A stretch of 64,000 nt of DNA, taken from Actinomadura terrae. GTDB lineage: Bacteria > Actinomycetota > Actinomycetes > Streptosporangiales > Streptosporangiaceae. The notes beneath the pieces were generated by a model, which saw only the letters and a list, made by a program, of their open reading frames with translations, had not been told where the DNA came from and did not search any database. Shown in pieces: positions 1 to 7,437 of this stretch. The stretch is taken from positions 1,488,001 through 1,552,000 of the forward strand of contig NZ_JAICDG010000001.1 in assembly GCF_022751215.1 (NCBI RefSeq). Direction: 5' to 3'. How positions within the stretch are numbered: position 1 is the first letter of the stretch; each line of letters begins with the position of its first letter. The position numbers were made by a program, and so were the translations under genes.

Positions 1-775
1 TGCTCCGCCAGGCGTCGACGAGCCCGTCGACGCGCGGCTGGACGCGGTCCGGTTCGTCCCACGCCGCTTCCTCGTCGAACACGGCCGCCAGCCAGGAGCC
101 GATGCCGTCCACGAGCACCGCCCCCTCGGCCTCCCCGAGGACACCGCCGAGGTCGGACGTCTCGACCGTCCGCCACCATGCCGGACGCCGCAGCCGGTGC
201 GCCTCGATGCGCGCCGTCCACTCCGGGTCGTCCGCGCGGACCACGCCGGTCGCCACGTAGGTCACGTCCGGGCACGCGGCCAGCCGCAGCTCCGCCTCGG
301 CCGACTTCCCCGACCGCGCGCCGCCCAGCAGCAGCGTCCGGTGGGGCCCGCCCGCCGGACGCCGCCAGAACGCCATCCGCCGCTCCAACTCGTCCACCGA
401 ACGAATCCGGTGGTCGACATGGACGGCCAGCACCTCGGTCCCGGACGTGACGGCTTCCGCCCTCCGCAGCCGTCCCAGATGCTCGGGAGACCCCACCAGG
501 TCCAGCAGGACGGCGTCGTACGCCACTCCCGCGCCCGGCTCAGGCTTGGCTCCGGGCCCGGACGACACCAATGCCCGTCCACCGTCCGGCCCGGTGACGT
601 CATGGCCCCCGACCACGGAGACGCGAGCGCAGTCCTCCAGCGGAACGCCGTCAATGAGGGCCCGCGTCGGCCCGTGCGAGACCCCGGCGGTGCGCAACCG
701 GTTGCAGGACGCGCACCCGCACCCGGCCGCGGGCCAGCCGCCGGGACCCGCGAAGTCGAGAAGCTCAATGTCCAT
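1..775 (-). CDS. cobU: CobU, adenosylcobinamide kinase / guanylyltransferase (C-terminus cut by window edge)
   Basis: Bifunctional enzyme of cobalamin nucleotide-loop assembly: it phosphorylates adenosylcobinamide and then transfers GMP to it. The frame stays open from an ATG at 775 to the left edge, giving 258 codons of a longer protein. A Walker A motif GGARSGKS lies at residues 151-158, followed by the family-like VTYVATG strand. The first ~120 residues contain a Cys-rich GCGCASC motif reminiscent of the start of metallo-beta-lactamase-like proteins. This matches the extended actinobacterial CobU architecture, but the domain looks shorter than the ~190 residues I recall for Streptomyces homologues. 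A TAGTAT -10-like hexamer at 786-791 lies 10 bases before the ATG, so the gene may have its own promoter with almost no leader. It follows the sigma-factor operon on the same strand. The C-terminal guanylyltransferase part is not visible. Confidence 0.82.
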   Translation of the reverse strand, partial: MDIELLDFAGPGGWPAAGCGCASCNRLRTAGVSHGPTRALIDGVPLEDCARVSVVGGHDVTGPDGGRALVSSGPGAKPEPGAGVAYDAVLLDLVGSPEHLGRLRRAEAVTSGTEVLAVHVDHRIRSVDELERRMAFWRRPAGGPHRTLLLGGARSGKSAEAELRLAACPDVTYVATGVVRADDPEWTARIEAHRLRRPAWWRTVETSDLGGVLGEAEGAVLVDGIGSWLAAVFDEEAAWDEPDRVQPRVDGLVDAWRS

Positions 776-829
776 GACGCCGCGAATACTACGGTGGCCT
801 GGGGAAGCAGGCCGCCGGCCGGTCCGGCT

Positions 830-1540
830 TCACTCGGCGGGCACCCCTGTCACGGTGACGGTCCGGGTTCCCGGGTCGATGCCGCCGAGGGCGGCGCAGC
901 GCGCGTCCCGCCCGTGCACGCGGCCGAACTCGGCGGTCACCACGTGCCATCCCGTCAGCCCGTTGGCGGCGAGCCGCCCCTCGGTGAACGTGACCGACGC
1001 CCGCTCGGAGACGCAGCGGGCGCCGAACCGGGCCACGAGCTCCTTCTGGAGCCTGCCGAGCGCCTGGGCCCGGGCCTTCTCGGCCCCGGCGAGCGGACGC
1101 CACGGACGCAGCCCGAGCCTCCGGCACACGCCGGAGTCACCGGGGAAGACGCCGACCGCCTTGCCCATGCCGCAGGCCACGAGCGGTGGCGCCGTGCGCG
1201 TGCCCTCGCCCACCGCCCCCTCCCGCCACAGCCCGGCGCACTCGCCGATCGGATCGAGGGTGCTGGTCCCGATCGCGGTCGTGTCGGCTTGCAGGTCCGC
1301 GCGCGCGTAGCAACCGGTGGCCAGAGTCTGCTCCACGCCGTCGCCCAGCAGGCTCCCGGCGACGGCGACGCCGCCGCCCGCCACGACGAGCGCGGCGGCT
1401 GTGCCCGCGATCCAGCGGCCGCGCCGGGCGATCCGGCGCCGTCCGGCGGGCCGCGAGATCTCCTCGACGAGGTGCCGCCTCCGCACCGCGACGGCCGCGG
1501 GATCGATGTCGCGCTCGCGGGGCGGCGAGTACTCGTTCAC
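830..1540 (-). CDS. Membrane-anchored protein coupled to the ECF sigma factor, function unknown
   Basis: A 236-residue protein with a basic cytoplasmic N-terminus of ~40 residues, one transmembrane segment (about residues 43-63, GTAAALVVAGGGVAVAG) and an extracytoplasmic domain with several Cys residues. Its GTG start at 1540 overlaps the sigma-factor stop as GTGA, so the two are translationally coupled. That position and topology are what one expects of a partner or anti-sigma-type protein, but no zinc-binding HxxxCxxC motif is present and I do not recognise the family. The extracytoplasmic part could sense an envelope signal; this is inference only. Confidence 0.75.
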   Translation of the reverse strand: MNEYSPPRERDIDPAAVAVRRRHLVEEISRPAGRRRIARRGRWIAGTAAALVVAGGGVAVAGSLLGDGVEQTLATGCYARADLQADTTAIGTSTLDPIGECAGLWREGAVGEGTRTAPPLVACGMGKAVGVFPGDSGVCRRLGLRPWRPLAGAEKARAQALGRLQKELVARFGARCVSERASVTFTEGRLAANGLTGWHVVTAEFGRVHGRDARCAALGGIDPGTRTVTVTGVPAE

Positions 1541-2160
1541 AGTTCCTCCTGAGTCGATTGGAGCGCCGAGAGGCGTTCACCCTGCGCGTGGGGTTCCTTC
1601 GCGGCCAGCTCCCGCAGCCGCGCCTTCGCTCTGGACAGGCGCGACCGCACGGTCCCCACCGGCACCCCCAGGGCGACGGCCGCCTGCGCGTAGCTGAGCC
1701 CGTCCGCCGCGCACAGGGCGAGGACGTCCTGGTCGTCCGGCGAGAGCCGCCTCACCAGGCGCAGGAGCCGCGCCATCGCCCGTTCGGCGTCGAGCCGCTC
1801 CGCCACGTCGTCGGCGTGGTCGGACGCGTCCGGACGATCGGGGACGCGGGCCAGCGCGTCACGGTGCCGGCGTCGCGCGCGGTTGCGGTTGCGCGCGACG
1901 TTGGCGGCCACGCCGAGCAGCCAGGGCAGGGCCGAGTCGCCGTCCAGCCGCACCTCGGCGCGGCGGCGCCACGCCTCAAGGAACACGACCGAGGTCAGCT
2001 CCTCCGCGGCCGACCAGTCGCCGACGCGGCGGAAGCAGTGGTTGTAGACGGCGCGGGAGTGCCGGTCGAACAGCACCCCGAAGCCCTCGGCCTCGCCCTC
2101 GACGGCCCGCCGCCACAGCTCGGCGTCGGTCGGGTCCGGGTCGGTTGGCACGTATCTCAT
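1537..2160 (-). CDS. ECF-type RNA polymerase sigma factor
   Basis: A 207-residue sigma-70 family protein with only regions 2 and 4. Region 2 covers about residues 20-95 (GFGVLFDRHSRAVYNHCFRRVGD, with the LTSVVFLEAWRRR region 2.2/2.3 stretch). Region 4 covers about 130-185 (LSPDDQDVLALCAADGLSYAQAAVALGVP followed by GTVRSRLSRAKARL). The ATG at 2160 was chosen over upstream in-frame starts because GAGGGGG lies just 5' of it and because a promoter-like motif sits at 2168-2195. The next gene overlaps its stop. The divergent secreted protein has a matching promoter motif, which suggests autoregulation and co-regulation of both units. Confidence 0.9.
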   Translation of the reverse strand: MRYVPTDPDPTDAELWRRAVEGEAEGFGVLFDRHSRAVYNHCFRRVGDWSAAEELTSVVFLEAWRRRAEVRLDGDSALPWLLGVAANVARNRNRARRRHRDALARVPDRPDASDHADDVAERLDAERAMARLLRLVRRLSPDDQDVLALCAADGLSYAQAAVALGVPVGTVRSRLSRAKARLRELAAKEPHAQGERLSALQSTQEEL

Positions 2161-2167
2161 GCCCCCT

Positions 2168-2195
2168 CTGTGTCCGCGGGCGGGACCAGGGTTCC
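2168..2195 (-). promoter_or_regulatory. Putative ECF promoter for the sigma-factor operon
   Basis: Read leftward, GGAACC (2195-2190) is followed after 16 bases by ACACAG (2173-2168), with CCGCGGACA at 2179-2171. The same GGAACC-N10-CCGCGGACA arrangement occurs facing right at 2207-2231. GGAAC is the classic ECF -35 core. Assignment to the adjacent sigma factor is inferred from position and from the shared motif. Confidence 0.5.
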
Positions 2196-2206
2196 GCACG
2201 CCCCCG

Positions 2207-2234
2207 GGAACCCGGACCGCGGCCGCGGACATGG
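2207..2234 (+). promoter_or_regulatory. Putative ECF promoter for the secreted protein
   Basis: GGAACC (2207-2212), a 16-base spacer, then ACATGG (2229-2234), with CCGCGGACA at 2223-2231. This is the same spacing and -10-region sequence as the leftward copy. It implies that the in-frame ATG at 2231 lies in the promoter, which supports the ATG at 2270 as the true start. Confidence 0.5.
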
Positions 2235-2269
2235 ACCCGGTGACAATGATCGACACCCAGGGAGCCCAG

Positions 2270-4024
2270 ATGGACAAGTTCACCCGCGGCCTGCCGATCC
2301 TGTTCGGAAGCGCCCTCGCGGTCGTCGTCGCGTCCGGCGTCGCGCCCCCGTCGCACGCCGCCGCGCGGTTCACGCCCGTCGCCGGCCGCACACCCCATCA
2401 GGCCATCGGAGCCACGATGGAGGAGACGGCGGTCCGGCACGGACCTCGGACGATCGAACCGAAGGCCGCGTCGCCGTCCCCTGTCCCCGGGCGGCGCAGG
2501 GCGGCGGGCCCGACCCACCGGCTGACGGTGTCGGTCCTCGACCGCTCCGGCCAGAAGCCCGCCGACGCCGACGCCGAGGCCTTCGGCGTCTTCGACCCCG
2601 CGACCGGCGCCCAGGTGCACGGCACGTTCAGCGGGGGATCGGGCCAGGTCGAGGTGCCGCCGGGCACGTACCGGGTGGGCACCTGGATCCGCACCCGGGA
2701 GCCCGGCCTCCCCAACGCCGCCGCCCTGGTGATCCTCCCGTCGGTGACCGTCACCGGTGACACGACCGTCCTGCTGGACGCCCGCACCACCAGGAAGATC
2801 GAGGTCAGCCTGGACCACCCGGGCCCGAAGATGTTCCTGGGCGACGCGATGGTCCCGATGACGACCAGGGGAGAGCGGCACGCCTACCGCCTCTCGCTGG
2901 AGAACGGGGTGTTCATCTCACCGGCGGCCGGTGTGTCGCTCCACCTCTTCACCACCTGGACGCCCGACGGCACGGGCGACGGCCCGTACCAGTACTCCGT
3001 GGTCACCACCTCGAAGGGACGCATCCCCGACGCGCCGGTGTTCCGGGTCCACGACGCAGGCCTGGCCACCGTCCGCACGAGCTACCCCGCCCCCGGCCGC
3101 GCCACCTGCGTCTCGACCTGGACGGGGCCCGACCTGCCCGACCTGCCGATCATCGTCTCGCACGGCCTGGTGGCGGGCACGGCACCGGGGACGCACACCG
3201 TCCACACCACTCCGGGCGTCCGGTGGACCGACACGCTGGGGATGGACGGCGACGACTGCACGTTCGAGACGGCGGAGGGGACCGACAGCTGGGAACGCTA
3301 CCCCCGCGCCGGCGACTACACCCGGCGCTGGCACACCGCCCCGCTCACCCCCGCCCTGGCGTACTGGAACCTCGGCGACCTCACACCCGCCGCCGTCCGC
3401 CGCCAGGACACGCTGGACGTCAACATGTCCCTGTTCTCCGACGGCGTCCCCACCCACGTCGGGCCACTGGACGGACCCGATGAGGACGGGCACATCACCG
3501 GCCGGACGACCCTGAAGCAGGACGGGCGGGAGATCGGCACGAGCCAGGACGCCGGTTTCGGCAGCTTCACGCTTCCCAAGGAAGGCGGTCGCTACCGGCT
3601 GGAGACCACCGCCGAGCGGAGCGTCCCCTGGTCGCCGCTGGGCACCCGCACCGACGCGGCCTGGACCTTCACCTCGGCGCACACCGAAACGACCGCCGTA
3701 CCGCCGCTCATGACCGTGCGCTACGACGCGCGGCTCGACGGCTACAGCCGCGCCCCCGCGGGTGCTCCCCACCGCATCGGCGCCAAGATCCAGACCCCGC
3801 CCGGCGTGGGGGCGCGCAAGGTGAAGGAGCTCCGCGTCCGCGTCTCCTACGACGACGGCAGGACGTGGCGCGACACCACCGTCCACGCGGCCGGGGACGG
3901 CTGGACCATCGACCTCCAGCACCCCGCGGACGCCGAGTACGTCTCCCTCTCCGCCACCGCCGTCGACGCGGAGGGGAACACGGTCGAGCAGAGCACCGTC
4001 CGCGCCTACGCCCTGCGCCGGTGA
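2270..4024 (+). CDS. Large secreted beta-rich protein resembling C-terminal regions of actinobacterial S8 proteases
   Basis: A 584-residue exported protein. The N-terminus MDKFTRGLPILF...PPSHAAA is a clear signal peptide (about residues 1-32), and a GGGAG Shine-Dalgarno sits 6 bases before the chosen ATG. The mature protein is rich in beta-strand-like segments. Residues ~80-170 resemble carboxypeptidase-regulatory-like or Ig-like modules (TYRVGTWIRTREPGLP). The C-terminal ~150 residues (VRYDARLDGYSRAPAGAPHRI; VRVSYDDGRTWRDT) look like the region that trails the catalytic domain in long actinobacterial subtilases. I see no Asp/His/Ser catalytic motifs, so it is probably not a protease itself. 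It is divergent from the ECF sigma gene and shares its promoter motif, so it may be the sigma factor's target. Family assignment is from memory. Confidence 0.7.
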   Translation: MDKFTRGLPILFGSALAVVVASGVAPPSHAAARFTPVAGRTPHQAIGATMEETAVRHGPRTIEPKAASPSPVPGRRRAAGPTHRLTVSVLDRSGQKPADADAEAFGVFDPATGAQVHGTFSGGSGQVEVPPGTYRVGTWIRTREPGLPNAAALVILPSVTVTGDTTVLLDARTTRKIEVSLDHPGPKMFLGDAMVPMTTRGERHAYRLSLENGVFISPAAGVSLHLFTTWTPDGTGDGPYQYSVVTTSKGRIPDAPVFRVHDAGLATVRTSYPAPGRATCVSTWTGPDLPDLPIIVSHGLVAGTAPGTHTVHTTPGVRWTDTLGMDGDDCTFETAEGTDSWERYPRAGDYTRRWHTAPLTPALAYWNLGDLTPAAVRRQDTLDVNMSLFSDGVPTHVGPLDGPDEDGHITGRTTLKQDGREIGTSQDAGFGSFTLPKEGGRYRLETTAERSVPWSPLGTRTDAAWTFTSAHTETTAVPPLMTVRYDARLDGYSRAPAGAPHRIGAKIQTPPGVGARKVKELRVRVSYDDGRTWRDTTVHAAGDGWTIDLQHPADAEYVSLSATAVDAEGNTVEQSTVRAYALRR

Positions 4025-4129
4025 GGCCGTCGAGCTAGGCAGGGCGCGCCGAGTGTTCGGGTGAGGTCGCGTCCGGCCGGACACGACACGCCGGGGCGAC
4101 TAGTCTTCGGGCCGACGAGGGAGGTCGCC

Positions 4130-4327
4130 ATGGCGTGGAACTGGCGTTTGGAAAAGGCCGACGGCCGCCCGGCCGGGGTATCGGAGGAGACGTTCTCCAC
4201 CCAGGCGGACGCGGAGAGCTGGCTGGGCGAGAACTGGCGCGGCCTCCGCGCCGAGGAGGTCGACAAGGTCACGCTGCTGGACGGCGACGACGTCGTCTAC
4301 GGGATGAGCCTGCTCGACCCGGAGTGA
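4130..4327 (+). CDS. Small conserved actinobacterial protein, function unknown
   Basis: A 65-residue acidic protein (MAWNWRLEKADG...YGMSLLDPE) with no signal peptide or membrane segment. The start has a strong GGGAGG Shine-Dalgarno at 4119-4124. Short proteins with this N-terminal Trp-rich strand and a C-terminal LLDxDxVVYGMSL-like strand are common in actinomycetes; I know of no function. A TAGTCT -10-like element lies at about 4101. It ends against a hairpin shared with the convergent reductase gene. Confidence 0.8.
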   Translation: MAWNWRLEKADGRPAGVSEETFSTQADAESWLGENWRGLRAEEVDKVTLLDGDDVVYGMSLLDPE

Positions 4328-4334
4328 GCGCCGG

Positions 4335-4372
4335 GCGAGGGCCGCGGGGCACCGGTCCCCGCGGCCCCTCGC
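4335..4372. terminator. Bidirectional hairpin terminator
   Basis: A 15/16-base GC-rich stem with a single bulge (4335-4349 pairs with 4357-4372, loop around ACCGGT) fills the gap between two convergent genes. There is no U tract, as is usual for actinobacterial terminators. Confidence 0.7.
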
Positions 4373-5374
4373 TCAGGGGCGGGTGGGCGGGCTGACGGTC
4401 TTCGACGCGTCGCGGACCACCGAGTCCCCGAGCACGTCGTCGATCCGCTTCAGCACGTCGGCCTCCAGCTTGACGCCGGCCGCCTTCACGTTGTCGGCCA
4501 CCTGCTCCGGACGCGACGCCCCGACGATCGCCGCCGACACGTTCGGGTTCTGCAACGTCCACGCGATCGCGAGCTGCGCCATCGACAGGCCGAGCTCGTC
4601 CGCGATCGGACGCAGGTTCTGCACGCGCGTCAGCAGCTCGTCGTCGAGGAAGCGGCTGATCATGTTGGCGCCGCCCTTGTCGTCGGTGGCGCGCGACCCC
4701 TCCGGAAGCGGCTGCCCCGGACGGTACTTGCCGGTCAGCACGCCCTGCGCGATCGGGGACCACACGATCTGGCCGAGGCCCTCGCGCTCGGACAGCGGGA
4801 CGACCTCCTCCTCGATGACCCGCCACAGCATCGAGTACTGCGGCTGGTTGGACACCAGGCGGTCGAAGCCCATCTCGTCGGCGATCTTCAGGGCCCGCTC
4901 GATCTCCTCGGCGCGCCACTCCGACACGCCGACGTAGAGGACCTTCCCGCGCCGGACGAGGTCGTCGAACGCGCGGAGGGTCTCCTCCAGCGGCGTCTCG
5001 TGGTCGAACCGGTGCGCCTGGTAGAGGTCGACGTAGTCGGTGCCGAGGCGGCGCAGGGAGCCGTCGATGCCCTCCATGATGTGCTTGCGGGACAGCCCGC
5101 GGTCGTTCGGGCCCGGCCCGGTCGGCCAGAAGACCTTCGTGAAGATCTCCAGCCCCTCGCGGCGCTGGCCCTTGAGCGCGCGGCCGAGGACCTCCTCGGC
5201 GCGCGTCCCGGCGTAGACGTCCGCGGTGTCGAAGGTCGTGATCCCCTCGTCGAGGGCGGCGCGCACGCAGGCGCGCGCGGCGTCCTCCTCGACCTGGGAG
5301 CCGTGGGTGAGCCAGTTGCCGTACGCGATCTCGCTGATCTTGAGACCGCTCCGGCCGAGGTATCGGAACTCCAT
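4373..5374 (-). CDS. Aldo/keto reductase (Kv-beta / YghZ-like)
   Basis: A 333-residue NADPH-dependent oxidoreductase with a full (beta/alpha)8 barrel. Visible landmarks are the N-terminal MEFRYLGRSGLKIS, the Asp/Tyr active-site segment FDTADVYAGTRAEEVLG near residue 50, the catalytic Lys in IFTKVFW, and SNQPQYSM and IVGASRPEQ in the cofactor half. These features and the length fit the voltage-gated K+ channel beta-subunit-like subgroup. The substrate cannot be inferred. A TAGGGT element at 5382-5387 lies 7 bases before the ATG, so the mRNA is probably leaderless. Confidence 0.92.
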   Translation of the reverse strand: MEFRYLGRSGLKISEIAYGNWLTHGSQVEEDAARACVRAALDEGITTFDTADVYAGTRAEEVLGRALKGQRREGLEIFTKVFWPTGPGPNDRGLSRKHIMEGIDGSLRRLGTDYVDLYQAHRFDHETPLEETLRAFDDLVRRGKVLYVGVSEWRAEEIERALKIADEMGFDRLVSNQPQYSMLWRVIEEEVVPLSEREGLGQIVWSPIAQGVLTGKYRPGQPLPEGSRATDDKGGANMISRFLDDELLTRVQNLRPIADELGLSMAQLAIAWTLQNPNVSAAIVGASRPEQVADNVKAAGVKLEADVLKRIDDVLGDSVVRDASKTVSPPTRP

Positions 5375-5433
5375 GTCCGAAACCCTATCCGGACGGTGAA
5401 ACGGGCACCGAGGTCAGACCCCGCCGGCCCCGC

Positions 5434-6009
5434 TCAGACCTTGTCCTTCTCGCCGAGCTTCACCGCCGGCGCGGGCATCCGCAGCCTGCGGATCTGCATG
5501 GCGCGCATCGCCGCGTAGAGGCCGACGCCGCGCTGGTCGTCGTCCGGATACCGCTCCGAGGCCAGCTTCTTCACCCCGCGGCTGAGGAACACGCCCTCCG
5601 CCAGGACGACCAGCAGCACCACCGGCGGCGCGAACAACCCCATCAGCCGCGCGGCGGGGATCGGCATCAGACTGAGGATCACGACCGCGAACAACGCGTA
5701 CATCAGGTACGAGCCGAACGTGCGGCGCGCGTCCACGTAGTTGCGGGCGAGCTTGCGCACCGGGCCCTTGTCGCGCTTGAGCAGGTACTTGTCATCGCCC
5801 TTGACCATCCCCTGCTTGGCCTTGACCCGCTCGCCGGCCTGCCGCTCCCTGGCCCGCTTGTAGGCCTCCTTGCGCGTGGACGGCGCGGTGATCGGCTGGC
5901 GGCGGCGCTTCTCGGCCTCGCTGCGCTTGGGCGTGGGACGGCCCTTGCCTCCGGGCTTCACGACCTGCGGAGGGCTCTCCGGAGCTTCCGGGCTACGACG
6001 CTTGAACAC
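5434..6009 (-). CDS. DUF3043 family membrane protein
   Basis: A 191-residue protein. The N-terminal ~100 residues are highly basic and soluble (PTPKRSEAEKRRRQPIT, KRARERQAGERVKAK). Two transmembrane segments follow (YLMYALFAVVILSLMPIPA and LFAPPVVLLVVLAEGVFL), then a basic tail. This layout matches the actinobacterial DUF3043 family; the function is unknown. GTG 6009 (VFKRRS) was chosen from family habit; an ATG at 6033 would add eight residues. It lies 59 bases upstream of the reductase gene on the same strand and could be co-transcribed with it. Confidence 0.82.
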   Translation of the reverse strand: MFKRRSPEAPESPPQVVKPGGKGRPTPKRSEAEKRRRQPITAPSTRKEAYKRARERQAGERVKAKQGMVKGDDKYLLKRDKGPVRKLARNYVDARRTFGSYLMYALFAVVILSLMPIPAARLMGLFAPPVVLLVVLAEGVFLSRGVKKLASERYPDDDQRGVGLYAAMRAMQIRRLRMPAPAVKLGEKDKV

Positions 6010-6172
6010 GGGGATCAGCCTACCGGCCCCCATCCGCAGGGACGCCAGACGCGAAAGCCCCGCCCCGGGGGAACTGGACACCGAGTGACGCGCGTCCGAG
6101 ATTGGTGAGCATCGAGTCCGCGAACCGGGGAAGACCAGCCATGCGATCATGGGGGGACTGCGACGCTCTGAC

Positions 6173-6201
6173 GGCAACATCTCGCAAGGCTGGGACGTTA
6201 A
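6173..6201 (+). promoter_or_regulatory. SigE-like promoter candidate for the psp operon
   Basis: GGCAAC (6173-6178), a 17-base spacer, then CGTTAA (6196-6201). This resembles envelope-stress ECF promoters of the GGAAC-N16/17-CGTT type, with one mismatch in the -35. It lies 86 bases upstream of pspA. In M. tuberculosis the pspA region is SigE-dependent; transfer to this genome is inference. Confidence 0.35.
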
Positions 6202-6286
6202 CGCGTAGGGTGATAAGAACCCCAGCAGTGGTCATTGAGCCCAGTTTGCGACTGAGGCGACAGCACGAAGGGACCGGCGCCGCGCG

Positions 6287-7096
6287 ATGAGCGTGATGAA
6301 GCGAATGTCGATGATCTTCAAGTCCAAGGCGAACAAGGCCCTGGACCGCATGGAGGATCCTCGCGAGACGCTCGACTACTCCTACCAGCGCCAGCTTGAG
6401 ATGCTGCAGAAGGTCCGTCGGGGTGTCGCCGACGTCGCCACCTCGCGCAAGCGTCTCGAGCTGCAGATCAACCAGCTGGAAGGCCAGCAGAACAAGCTGA
6501 CCGACCAGGGCAAGAAGGCCCTCCAGGTGGGCCGCGAGGACCTCGCCCGCGAGGCCCTCACCCGCCGCGCCGGGCTCGACAGCCAGCTCGGCGACCTGCG
6601 CGCCCAGTACCAGCAGTTGCAGGGCGAGGAGGAGAAGCTCACGCTCGCCTCCCAGCGGCTCCAGGCCAAGGTCGACTCCTTCCGCACCCGCAAGGAGACG
6701 ATCAAGGCGACCTACACGGCCGCCGAGGCGCAGACGAAGATCAACGAGGCGTTCTCCGGCATCTCCGAGGAGATGGGCGACGTGGGTCTGGCGATCCAGC
6801 GCGCCGAGGAGAAGACCGAGACGATGAAGGCCCGCGCGGGCGCCATCGACGAACTCCTCGCCTCCGGCGCCCTGGAGGACTTCTCCGGTCCCAAGGACGA
6901 CATCCAGGCCGAGCTCGACCGGATGGGCTCCGGGCCCGGCGTCGACCTCGAACTGGAACGTCTCAAGGCCGAGCTCGGCCAGGGTCCCGCGCCCAAGGAG
7001 CTGAACCAGGGCTCCTCGGCCGCGCAGGCGCAGCAGCAGCCGCAGGACACCCCGCAGCAGGCCCCGTGGCCGCAGAAGCCCGGGGGTGCCCAGTGA
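6287..7096 (+). CDS. pspA: PspA/IM30 family membrane-stress protein
   Basis: A 269-residue phage-shock-protein A homologue, which polymerises on stressed inner membranes and maintains their integrity. The N-terminal amphipathic helix (MKRMSMIFKSKANKALDRMEDP) is followed by a long alpha-helical coiled coil to about residue 220 (ETLDYSYQRQLEMLQKVRRG; ARAGAIDELLASGALEDF), then a Gln/Pro-rich tail. It is the first gene of a tight operon: its TGA overlaps the GTG of pspAA. A GAAGGGA ribosome site lies about 12 bases upstream of the ATG. A SigE-like promoter candidate is at 6173-6201. Confidence 0.95.
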   Translation: MSVMKRMSMIFKSKANKALDRMEDPRETLDYSYQRQLEMLQKVRRGVADVATSRKRLELQINQLEGQQNKLTDQGKKALQVGREDLAREALTRRAGLDSQLGDLRAQYQQLQGEEEKLTLASQRLQAKVDSFRTRKETIKATYTAAEAQTKINEAFSGISEEMGDVGLAIQRAEEKTETMKARAGAIDELLASGALEDFSGPKDDIQAELDRMGSGPGVDLELERLKAELGQGPAPKELNQGSSAAQAQQQPQDTPQQAPWPQKPGGAQ

Positions 7097-7371
7097 TCGT
7101 CCGCCTGATGGGCGAGGGCCAGCTGGACGTGGCGGCCGACGACCTCTCGGCGCTCAACACCCTCGACGCCGAGCTGGAGAAGGCGATCGAGGCCGACGAC
7201 GAGACGGCGTTCCGCGCCGCGCTGCACGCCCTGCTGGGATGCGTCCGCAAGGTGGGCAGGCCGCTGCCGGCCGACAGCCTCGCGCCCTCGGAGCTGATCC
7301 TGCCCCCGGCGGACGCGCACATCGACGAGGTGCGGTCGATGCTGGGTGACGAGGGGCTCATTCCGGACTGA
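7093..7371 (+). CDS. pspAA: PspAA, PspA-associated small protein
   Basis: A 92-residue acidic protein starting at GTG 7093, which overlaps the pspA stop as GTGA. The sequence VIVRLMGEGQLDVAADDL...DEVRSMLGDEGLIPD matches the PspAA domain that accompanies PspA in actinobacteria and some other phyla. Biochemical activity is not established to my knowledge. Coupling to pspA argues for fixed stoichiometry with it. Confidence 0.88.
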   Translation: MIVRLMGEGQLDVAADDLSALNTLDAELEKAIEADDETAFRAALHALLGCVRKVGRPLPADSLAPSELILPPADAHIDEVRSMLGDEGLIPD

Positions 7372-7437
7372 CCTGGCACGAAACCCGGCTCTCGGACGTT
7401 GCTACAGGTGAATCGGGAGAACTGGGGGAGAACAGAA

